A stretch of 64,000 nucleotides of DNA from the NCBI RefSeq assembly GCF_016808095.1, contig NC_068970.1, positions 12,506,501 to 12,570,500 on the forward strand. The letters are read 5' to 3'. Positions within the stretch are counted from its first letter, which is position 1; each line of letters starts with the position of its first letter. The notes beneath the pieces were generated by a model. That model did not search any database and was not told where the DNA came from. It worked only from the letters and a program-made list of their open reading frames with translations. The position numbers and the translations under genes are program-made. Positions 15,601-26,109 of the stretch are shown here, one piece after another. The DNA is from Vigna angularis (taxonomy: Eukaryota; Streptophyta; Magnoliopsida; Fabales; Fabaceae).

Positions 15601-18129
15601 CTACCTTTTCCATTTGGATTAGGTTTTGTGGTTAAGGTTTTGTGTTACTAATTTCAATTTAGATAAGACAAGTAGAAACAAAACTTTGCCATCTCTGTTA
15701 GTCATAGTACATTACTGTATGAATTCTAGATCTTTTGTCATAAAGTAACTGCCTATATTGGTTTGCTGTTTTTTCTGTATTTGTTTATTGTTTTAATTAG
15801 CAATAATTTTGGCTTAATATAATAATCCATCTTCCTGTGGCCAATATATAATATATCAAAGATTTGAGTTTAACAGTTCATAATGTTGTAAAGTCTTGGT
15901 CGTGGGTGTTCTTTTCAGTTCCATTTCGACATGGAGAGCGCATTGGCTTCAGTTATCTCATCTCACAGAAATATACCGGGGATAATGCAGCAATTAAAGT
16001 ACTGCGAAATGCAAACATCTTAAAATTTGACATTAAACTTGAGACTCACAGAAGGCTTATTCCATCACATAGCAAGGGCAAGCCTCCCTCGTATTATATA
16101 ATTGCTGGATTTGTTTTTACAACTGTTTCGGTTCCATATCTTCGTTCTGAGGTCAGTGGTTAATCCAGTATCCGTATGCTTTTAATATATCAGCTATTGG
16201 GTGTCTTGGGTGATTCCTTTTGTTTTAGCATTTTTTAATTGATATGGATGCTCTTGCAAAGTTTCTTCTTCCAAGTGAAGGCTTAGTACGTTTGCGAACT
16301 CGACAAACTTAACCTGATCTGGTATTTGAACTTGTGGCATATCCATGCCCAAGTGGAAAATATTCATTATTGCTGCATGAAACACTGTATCATGATTCAT
16401 GAGAACATTGAGTTACTTAGAAATTAAAATTATTTAATATCTATAAAAATGTTATGCAGAATAATTTGGATTTTGTAGAAATATATAAAAAAAATATCAT
16501 GCCATGTTATAGTTTCTGTGCAAGGAATGTCGGGCTGTCGAACTGGTCATTGTGTTTATTGCAATAGAAAGTTGTCATTATTTTGGTAATATTGACATGT
16601 AGGATTTTGAAATTATATGTATATAGGTAGAGCTGTCAAAACGGGTAATTCGGCTCGACCTGGCCCGGCCCATCACGGGTTGGTCACTTAGTGAGTCAAC
16701 CCAATCCGACTCACTTATTAGCGAGCTGAAAAAATTCGAACCCGGCTCGATCCACCACGGGTTGGTGGGTTAAACGGGTTGGCTCACTGACTCATTTAAT
16801 TATAAGTTTTTTTTTAAATAAAAAAAAAATATTATTTTTTAATTCAAATCTAAATAAATATCACTCTAAAACGATGTTAAACTCCAAAGACAATTCAAAA
16901 TAAAAAAAAGTATCATACAATCCAAGCGTAATTCAAAAACATGTACAAAAGGCGAACAAATAAGTTTTTAATATTGTTAATTTTTGTCTCACTTGTCCAT
17001 TTATAATATTAGAGTCTTAAATAGATAAATCTATAATATTTTTCTCTCTTGAAACATCTTCTTTATCACTATCTACAATATAAAAAAAATGCTAACTAAT
17101 AATATTGAAACACAAAATAATAAATAATTAAATTAAATTAGGTGGGTTGGTGAGCCAACCCGGCTCACCACGGATTCAATCCGGTGAGCCGGGTTCTAAG
17201 TAAGCCGGGTTGAAAACTAGCCCGCATAAAAAAATTACATTTTTTTCAAATCCAACCCGGCTCAAACCCGTGGTGAGCCAGGTTGGCTAGCAGGTTACAA
17301 CCCATTTTGACAACACTTTATATAGGTTTCACTCTAAAGTTTCATTACATGAGAGTGCATATAGCAACTTGTACCTTTTTTTTTTTTAATTTACTTCACT
17401 TTTGGCACTGACTAGTAAATTCATTTATTCACCTTGCATTTGCTAACTTTCTTGTGGATGGAGCCATTCCTTTACAACCCATTTTATCTTCTATGAGCAG
17501 TATGGAAAAGATTATGAATATGAAGCTCCAGTCAAGCTTTTGGATAAATTGCTGCATTCAATGCCACAATCACCAGATGAACAACTTGTTGTGGTCTCTC
17601 AGGTATGTTTTCTGTCTGTCTTTTCCTTATGCTGTTTCTCCTAAGGATCTTATGAAAGTGAGATTATCTCTTTGACACTTTGAAGGTGCTCGTGGCTGAT
17701 ATCAACATTGGATATGAAGATATTGTTAACATCCAGGTGGCTAATGGTTATGTTCCATTTTTTGCTTTCCTTGCTAACAGCTATATTGGCTTAACCACTC
17801 AATTGTTTACCGCTTTTTATTCTGTATATCTATGAAGGTCCTTGGTTTCAATGGTAAACCAGTGAAAAACCTGAAGAGCCTGGCCACTATGGTAGAGAGC
17901 TGCAATGATGAATATCTAAAATTCGATCTAGATTATGATCAGGTTCCCTAGCCATCCTTCCCCGTTTTATGTGTTTGTGTGAAAATGGAAGTAGCTTTAT
18001 AACTAAACTAAGTAATCGTCTTGAATGCAGATAGTGGTCCTTCGCACAAAGACTGCAAAAGCAACTACCCTTGATATTCTTGCAACACACTGTATTCCAT
18101 CAGCGATGTCTGATGATCTTAAGTCATGA
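12651..18129 (+). CDS. DEG9: DEG9-type nuclear serine protease (Deg/HtrA family), nine exons
   Basis: HtrA-family trypsin-like protease with PDZ domains; the Arabidopsis relative DEG9 is nuclear/nucleolar. Exons: 12651-13287, 14199-14398, 14742-14922, 15045-15236, 15919-16151, 17501-17602, 17686-17736, 17838-17942, 18031-18129; total 1800 nt, 599 aa, close to the family length (about 590). The N-terminus is basic and proline/alanine-rich with an AT-hook-like RGRPKK at 75-80, fitting nuclear targeting. The catalytic triad is intact: His180 (TNAHSVEH), Asp211 (ECDIA) and Ser289 ([10 protein letters not shown]). PDZ-type sequence follows ([26 protein letters not shown]). The end [12 protein letters not shown] matches DEG9. 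Exon 1 is GC-rich, unlike its surroundings. Intron 5 (16152-17500) carries a hAT-type MITE, and intron 2 has another MITE-like stretch. The first Met of the conserved MGxNKR start was chosen. Confidence 0.96.
14440..14670. repeat. Possible MITE remnant in DEG9 intron 2
   Basis: The intron holds repeated AGCTTAT/ATAAGCT-type words in both orientations and begins with TGTCTGTTTGGAAGAGCTT, a style common to short legume inverted-repeat elements. Clear ends and a target duplication were not found. Confidence 0.3.
16620..17326. mobile_element. hAT-superfamily MITE inserted in DEG9 intron 5
   Basis: The element runs 16628-17318 (691 bp) between perfect 8-bp direct repeats TATATAGG (16620-16627 and 17319-17326). 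Its inverted ends are TAGAGCTGTCAAAACGGGT on the left and, read inward, AAGTGTTGTCAAAATGGGT on the right. Subterminal regions are full of CGGGTTGG/CCAACCCG-type words in both orientations and the centre is AT-rich. An 8-bp target duplication with such ends is diagnostic of hAT elements. There is no transposase. It lies wholly within the intron and does not touch splice sites. Confidence 0.9.
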
Positions 18130-20247
18130 TCTGGATCACAATGTGGTAGATTATGCATCACTATCTCAAGTTATTATTTAACCGGGTAACAATGATGCAG
18201 ATACGTAGGCTTGACATAAATGGTAGTGGGAGTAATGTTTTGTTCAATTGCTAATACTTGTCGTGATCCTCGTGGTTCCGCATTTTGAAAGGGGATGAGA
18301 GATAGAGTAAGCAGGATTTACATTAAAATTCATTATCTTCTTATACATTACCTTTTCTCAAATTTTGAGGGAAATTAGAGAGATGTAAAGAGTCATTAAT
18401 TTCACCAGTGTGACATATACCAGAGAAGGCAACGCAAAATAGAAACTAAATATTAGCGGCGAAGGTTCAAAACCATATAGTGCATGTTTGGTTTTTCTTC
18501 ATTTGAAAGTTTATCCACATCCTGAGAATAAAATATTTTAGCTTCTGCATCTTATATATTATCTTGATTTATGTAAAATCCATGGGAATTTTGGCTGTAC
18601 AAATCATATTAAAAGAAGGGAAATGCAAAGCTGATGTACTGCTGCAAAGATCACGTTAGACACTATTAAACAGACAAACAGAAAATTGAGTTAGAATGTC
18701 AAAGTAAATTTCTGGATTGGTTAGACATGTATCTTAAGAAAAAAATTTCTATTCGTGAGTCACTAATTTAGATATTGCAATGGAATGAATTTTTAAAAGT
18801 ATTGAATCTCAAAATACCCATACCAATGTATAAGAATGTTTGTTTATTAATTTCCGTTTAAAATATAAATAGTTTTATTTTCATTTTAATTAAAATAAAA
18901 AATAGTAAAAGATAAAGAGATAACATAAAATCATATGATTAAGAGATAATTTTTTTTAATTAGAAAACTTTAAATTTTGATTCACTAGTATAATGTTATT
19001 TTTTAATAGTCATCTTAATTATAATATATTACATTTTATATTACAAGTATTAAAAATTATAAAAAACTTAAGGTATTTTAGATTTATCTTAAAAGATGTA
19101 TGTCAAACAAAGTTTTAATGAAGTATAACATATATAAGACAGTTTACCGAATATTGTTTCTAGGATGAGAGGTGAACGACTTGAATTGGATTTTTGAAAA
19201 ATGATCTTGAAGAAGAGCACACAAAATATTTTATTTGTTTTAGATACTAAAAATCTGGTATATGTTAGCTTTGCACCAAACTGTCAGCATTTATATTTGG
19301 AAGATATAGCAAGAATCTAGTTGATTATTGAAAAGTTATGAAGAAGGAAATGTGATATCTTTAATAAATAAATTTTTTTATGCTCATATAGTGATAGTTT
19401 GGAGGTTATATGTTTCTTTCATTCAGACTTAGTTAGCTACACTGAGACAAGAAGATCTACAATTGATAATGTTTTATAATAGCTTATGAAATTATAACCA
19501 AAAAATTTAAACACTGATTGTTATTTTCATTCGAGTTCGTATTTTGGTTTGAAGTTATCTTATTATGTTTATGATTAAAAAGTTTTATATCTAGTTTTAG
19601 AGTCGTTAGTTCGTTAAAATTTCATCATCATTATACTTACTTTTATTTTTAAACTTTTTATTTAATTTTATGTTTTTTCATTTATTTATGCACATATTTG
19701 TTTATTTTGAAAAAATGCATTTAATTGAAATGGATTAATTAGAGCTAAGAGTTTATGATGAGATATATTGAGACATACAAATTAAATTTTATGAGATATA
19801 TTGAGACATGCAGAATAATACTCATTATTATTAGAGGAACTGATACATAGAAAATATTATTTATTATTAGAAGAAAAATCACTATGTTCATATATTTAGT
19901 TTCTTCAGTTATTTTTTTTTCTTCACATGATTATCACGATTGTGATCCATTTATCAATGCTAACTCTATATTATCAAAGTAATGTTACCAATTATTATGT
20001 GTCATGAATTTCACATCAGTTTCAACTTTAAAAACTCTATGATAGATAAAAGTCTATAAATTGGATGCATCTTCTATGTTAAGCCTACTCTCTTCTTCAG
20101 CATACAATACCATTGTGTATCGAGAACAAGATTGAAAGAAGAGACTGGCTGAAGGTACATTCTTTTGCTTATGCACTTTAAATGATATGAATATGTTTGG
20201 TTGTAATTACTAGTCATTTTAGGTCATTACTGCTATGTTCTTCAAAT
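18130..20247. other. 3' flank of DEG9 and AT-rich intergenic sequence
   Basis: The first 350 bases are the likely DEG9 3' untranslated region. From about 18800 to 20100 the sequence is AT-rich with no coding signal. The 18140-18460 part is similar to 20248-20565 (listed separately). Confidence 0.55.
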
Positions 20248-20565
20248 TTTGCATCATGATCTCAAAGTCATTATATGCATAGAATCAGGTAACAATGATG
20301 TAAATGCGTTGGCTTGACTTTTAACTTTCAGTTAGATTGTTTCCTTAAGTTTTACTGCTAGGTATATTTCATTCAAGTTGTAATGACTCTCATGGTTCCT
20401 CATTTTGAAAGGACGAAAAATTGGTATGCAAGATTTATCTTATTCTTAGTTATCTTTGAAACACTGTCCTGTTTTAATTTATGAAGGAACAGATCAAATG
20501 TAAAGAGTTTTTATTACTTTCACCAATGCAATATACACCAGAGCAGTCAATGCAGAAAATAACTA
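20248..20565 (+). repeat. Diverged second copy of the DEG9 3' flank
   Basis: Shares ordered words with 18140-18460: GGTAACAATGATG, GGCTTGAC, TGGTTCC followed by CATTTTGAAAGG, ATGTAAAGAGT, TTTCACCA and ACCAGAG. Order and orientation are the same and spacing is similar, with many substitutions. It lies about 2.1 kb downstream, near the 3' end of the convergent transporter gene. No DEG9 coding exons accompany it. Confidence 0.7.
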
Positions 20566-20688
20566 TATATATTGGTTGGTGAAGAACTCTGCTGAAAGAC
20601 AAAGATTCTTTCACCACACCCGTTTATGTTGAATCCATCTATGAAGGTAAACTAATATACACGAGTAAATGGTTATGCTAAAACACTT

Positions 20689-22717
20689 CTAAGTTATTGT
20701 CTCCAGTAGAGGACTAGCTTCAGAAGATGGCAATGATTGTCCATCAACTTGGAGGCCTTTTGCGTTTTCCTCTTTGGATTGTGCCCACAATACTGTGTAA
20801 AATCCGATGCCTATTATCACAGCGCCTAGGACACTAAAAGAAGGGAAACACACAAAACAAATTCAACATAGAAATAGTACTGTCAGCAAAGCAAATTTTA
20901 CACATGCAATTACTGTGGATAGTTTGACATTTATGAATAAGGTCCCGTCGAGATGGAATAACATAGCAAAGAAAATTTTGGAAATGAGAGTAACCTGCCG
21001 ATATGAAGCGTTTCACCAAGGAAGATAACACTCGAAAAGGCAGCAATGGCAATCCCCACAGGCTTGAACAAACTAACAAAAACAGGTCCTTTCCTTTTTA
21101 TGCACCAAGTCATTACTGAAAAAGACACCACACTTCCGATAATAGCCTGCAATATTGTTTTCCACACAGGACGAATGAGCTTAGCAATAAACCCGCAATG
21201 GTTTGCAACTTGTTTCTGTGTGTTTGATTTCTTAGTTTTTGGGTTGTTTTTACGTGCTTACTGAATATAATATAGAGATGAGCTCAATGTCGGTGCTCAT
21301 TTTCCAGTCATTTGAATCCCTGACTACAATGATAGACAGTATTGCACTTTGGATAGTTCCAAACAGGCAATAGAAGGCTAATATGGTTGACTGTGATGAA
21401 TATCCTTTAAGAATTGCTGCCTGCAAACAAGCTCAACCAAATCAGATCCATCACTAAAAACAATTGGATACCTTTGCACCAATTCAGCTTAGTGATGTAA
21501 ATATCTAACCAAACTAGGCCTCGATCTCACCTGTGTAATATTCCAGAGTGCAAGAGAGACAGAAGCAGTGGCAAAGAAGGCACCCCCAATTGCCCAGTTA
21601 CTTGTTTGAGCCAACAAAGATGACAAAGGTTGCGATGGAGAGAGTTGAATTCGAGAGCTGGTGATGGGAATGCCCTTGTAAAGGGTCACCAGTAATGCTC
21701 CAGAGATGGATAGCACTGTTCCTGTGACCTTGATCTGGCTTATTGAGCTTCCAATATTCAACTTCTCCATCCTAGAATAAGCCAGTAAAATAATCCAATA
21801 TGCTTTCACTATCTTAGTTCCAGTTGTAATGTTGAGTGCAACAACTAAAAACTAACAACATATATTTAATAAACTCGAGCTACAAATACAATTATAAACA
21901 ATGTCTTGCTATGCATTCTGTTCTGGAAAACACCTCATCAATATTGTTTTAGTCTAACACTCGTACAATCTTTAAATCTTAATCTCTACACCTAAAAACC
22001 ACTCACTGTAATATCTCTTTGTACAACTTTTAATCCGTTTAGGTCCTTACAATTTTGGATTTCTGGGAATACAATGGATTAAAAAAAAAATGTTCCGTAG
22101 GAATTAAACTAAAAAGATATAGAAAATGCATAAAATCTGATTAAATCTTGTTAGTATTATTATATAAATAAAAGTAAAAGAGTACCCGAAGATGACAGCT
22201 AGCACAAAAGTGATAGCTGGAGTCAAATTGTTCATGGCGGATCCAAGAGTGGGAGAGCTGTAGTCAATGGCGGTGAAAACACAATTCTGCATAACAGTTA
22301 TGCTGCACACCTCCCATAAACAACATGCTTACATTTTTGTCATGCGATAAAGTTTCCTTGTAAAAGAACATATACATACATACCCAAGAGTGCCTAGGAG
22401 GAAGAACTTGCAGAGAAGAGCGAACGAAAGCGGTGCTCTTGTGGTTCTGCAAAGTTGAAAAGTTGAAGGTTAAGGTGGTGTTAGTGATTTGAAAAAGTGC
22501 ATGATGAGACTGTAAGTTGAAGGTACCTGTTGATGAGGAAAGAGACAGGGAGGAGAATGAGAGTAGCAAGGGCGTTGGAGTAGACAACAAAGACGAAATG
22601 GTTCATTCCTCTTTCCATGGCTGCTTTACCTAAAGTAGAGAGACCCACGTCAAGGCACTCTACCATGATCATGGCTGCAAATGGAGTCCATTGCAACAAT
22701 CTTCCTCCAACTCCCAT
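20689..22717 (-). CDS. WAT1-related / nodulin MtN21-type EamA transporter, seven exons
   Basis: Integral membrane transporter of the drug/metabolite (EamA) superfamily; plant WAT1-related (UMAMIT) proteins move auxin or amino acids across plasma or vacuolar membranes. Exons (minus): 22527-22717, 22384-22446, 22186-22302, 21531-21771, 21262-21420, 20995-21146, 20689-20833; 1068 nt, 355 aa, normal family length, with GT-AG introns in the usual family arrangement. Family motifs seen: IDYSSPTLGSAMNNLTPAITF in exon 3, the central loop KVTGTVLSISGALLVTLYKG in exon 4, and KPVGIAIAAFSSVIFLGETLHIG in exon 6 with GAVIIGIGFYTVLWAQSKE in exon 7, the end of the second EamA repeat. About ten hydrophobic segments are present. 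Substrate cannot be told from sequence. It is convergent with DEG9. Confidence 0.93.
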
Positions 22718-23252
22718 TTCACCCTTTTCAGTTTCTGGCCATAAATGTTGTCTTTTTATTGAATCATTTCCCTACCACACCACCATTATTGCCACAAACC
22801 AGTATTTTCTCTCTCCAATTTCTCTGAGAGATGTCCAGTAAAAGGAACAGACTCTTTGATAGAAAAAAAAATAGTAAAAGGTTAGGGAAGAGATTCAATA
22901 TATTTTTATCTTTATCTTAATTTTATAAATAAATAAATATAATTTTTTTAAATATTTTTCTCAATAATATTAAAATAAAAATATGATACAACCAATTCAA
23001 ATATTAATATAAAACGTATTTGATTTAAAAAAAAATTAAAATATCTGAGAAAATTTTAACTTTTCATAAAAAGTTTACATAAAAACATATTAAAAAATGT
23101 AAAAGACAATAAAATGACAAATTATCAACAATCAGCCACCCTTCAACTATATTCTATTACATTTCACTTACTCAATTTAAATTTTTATGTCAATTCATTC
23201 ATTTATAATAAAGTTGAATGCCAAATTAATGATTTTAAATTTGTTACATTAT

Positions 23253-23404
23253 ATTTTAATCATAAAGGTGCGATTTTAATTTCTTTTATTTGACACTTAT
23301 GATATGGTCACCCTTCTAAATAATTATTTAATCATAAAGATGTAATATTTTCATGAATACATTTTGTTTCTTTTATGACATGGTCACCATTCTAAATAAT
23401 TATT
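23253..23404. repeat. Diverged tandem duplication of about 76 bp
   Basis: Both halves (about 23253-23328 and 23329-23404) share TTTAATCATAAAG near the start and ATGGTCACC followed by TTCTAAATAATTATT at the end, with changes between. Confidence 0.75.
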
Positions 23405-23750
23405 CCTCTCTGTTTCCTAAATGTCTGCTACGTATTATTTCTCCTCAGTATACCAATCACCATGATTTATTATTTAACTTTCATCATTATCTTTTCAAGT
23501 TTTTATTTATTAAAAAATACATAGATACAGGGGTGTTTCTTTTTTCTAATACCTATTATATAAGTTAATGATGAATAATAACTACCATAACTTTACTAAC
23601 GTGTTATGTGTGTTAAACAACTCTAAGTAAAATAAAAACAAAAATAAACCGTGGCCACTAGATTCTTAGTTGGATGTCTGCATCTAAAAATAGTGTATAT
23701 AATTAGTCAGTATCACCTAATTTAATATGGTGAAAAAATAATTACATTGA

Positions 23751-23754
<4 letters not shown>

Positions 23755-23797
<43 letters not shown>
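23755..23797. repeat. (TA)n microsatellite
   Basis: An uninterrupted run of about 21 TA dinucleotides. Confidence 0.95.
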
Positions 23798-23801
<4 letters not shown>

Positions 23802-25360
23802 AATTAATTAATGATAATATATTACTATAAGATTTATGACAACATTTTGTAATTGTGCAGGAAGCATTTAAATCCTAATAAGAATATAAAACAAATGTGA
23901 AGATGTAATATTTTTTAAAATAATAATTACAATTAAATTTGTATGAGTTCATATAAATATTAATTTTCGGATCAGATCTGCATTTTTATACATAAGATTC
24001 ATTCATCATTTATTTTAATTCTCAAATTTATAATTTCTTTTTTGTTTCTATATTATAAAATAAAACTTATTTTAATATTTTTATTGATATTAAATGTTGA
24101 AATGAATGATATTTAGTAATGTTTTAAAACTTTTTTTAATCATACACGACTAAAATATCAAATTTCAAATAATATGTATTTAAAATTTCTAGTTTCTCTT
24201 TGTAATGTTTTCATTGTACAAAATATTATTGGTTATATTTTTCAGAATTTTTTCTCACAAGATAATTAGTTGATCATTGAATATCACAATTATCTAACTC
24301 TTAATTTTAGTATATCTATTGAGGTGTGAAATTATTTTAACAAAATCATATAAAAAGTATTTATCATTTTTATTAACCTATAAATTTAAAAGTAGATATC
24401 AATTAGAAAGTACTATTATTTTACCACTAAAAAGATTATTAGAATGAACTTAAATCGATTATCTACCAAATCAATCAATGAATAGTTTAAATTGTAGACA
24501 AACAAAGTAGGAGGGAAGGGTAGATTTATGCAAGTCTTCTAGTTGGTGGTTTCATGAAAATATCTAAAATTTTATAGCTTTTTTCTTTTTGTTGTCTCAA
24601 TTATTATGTGTTCAAGTAAAACCACAAATTCAAGAGAGGTGGGTATAAAGTATTTTTCTTGCAAGGTTATAGGGGAAGAAAAAAACAGTTATAATAGATA
24701 AGACATTGGTTAATTAATGTATGAAATAAACTAATAAAGTATATTTTTTTTTCCAAATTTTTAGAGGTACAAACTTACCATTTTCTCTAGTTAAAAAATA
24801 TACAATAATATTTCTTCCTTTAAAAATTCAATATATTTTCATTTTAAACTTATCTACTGACTTTAACTAAAACAGCATTTCAAATATGTTCTTTATACAA
24901 TCATCAGTTACATTATTCTCTTTCAACATAAATATATTAAACTCCATTTTACACAATAAAATTTGGTAGAATTTGTCCATCCCGTTTAACTTAACAAATT
25001 GATATACTAAAGGATAAAAGGCACATTAATTCGTTTTTTAATTAAGATTAATTTAAGATATTAAATTTTTATATTGTATTATTTTAAAATTATAAATATG
25101 TAATAATATTATAATTTAAATTATTAATATTCATAAATTTTAATTATTAATTATAATAGATTAATTTAATAATTAAATATAATAATTATTTTAATTTATT
25201 CAATTAAAAATTTAAATAATATTTACGTAATTAAATATGTTTAGAAGATATTTATATTATTAAAAAAATATTTTTAAAATATATAATAAATTTTAAAAAT
25301 AAAAAAGATAAAATAAAAGTGTACAAATTAACCTACCAATCCATCAGTAGTTTAAAAAAT

Positions 25361-25363
<3 letters not shown>

Positions 25364-25435
<72 letters not shown>
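25364..25435. repeat. Long (AT)n microsatellite
   Basis: About 36 AT dinucleotides followed by a short TG run. The open frames across it on both strands (alternating Tyr-Ile) are by-products of the repeat. Confidence 0.95.
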
Positions 25436-25443
<8 letters not shown>

Positions 25444-26109
25444 TTTTTCACTAATTTTTCATCATAATAATAAATATCATTGCTTAAAACAAAATATTTG
25501 TTTAAAATCACTATTATTATTGGTTTTAAGTATCTCTTATTATATAGTGTAGGTCTTCGGTCAAATAAAAAGCAGCAATTAACCAATGTAAAAAATGAGA
25601 GGTTGATTGGTCCCCAAAAAATAATAATCGAAATTAACTAGTTTAAAAGTGATTTAGTGTAAGTCAATTATATAATAATATTAATGTATAATTTAGCAGT
25701 AATTAGATTTGTAGTAATTAAAAATCTATAATAAATAATACAAATTCAAAAATTCAAGTATTCATTATAACATTTAATATATTTTATATTTGAATATTTA
25801 TTGACTTAAGTATTACAGTGTGTTTTATAAATATATGTAAACGGTTTAGGGATGGAATTTTCACTTTTGGATTATTAAAAAATTAAAATGATTTGAAAAC
25901 TGAAACATGAAAAAAAAATTAGAGGACACACATGTATATATTATACACATGTTTTCACTGGGACCTGAAAATGCAACTAAAGAATTCAGACTTTTAAATT
26001 ATAAACTTATTTTTTATTATCTTGGTTCATTAGCCACCTTTTCCATCTTTCTTTAGACTCAGTTTTCCTTCTTTTTCCTCTGCCTTCTTTTTAACCCTCA
26101 CACTCACTA

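Larger units (their letters stand above)
22718..26100. other. AT-rich intergenic stretch with simple repeats
   Basis: Upstream region of the transporter gene (minus) followed by very AT-rich sequence. No supported gene. It contains two long (TA)n tracts (listed) and a diverged tandem pair of about 76 bp at 23253-23404. Confidence 0.55.

Noticed and set aside
25319..25586. Tyr-Ile repeat proteins on both strands
   Set aside because: Direct translation of the (AT)n microsatellite.
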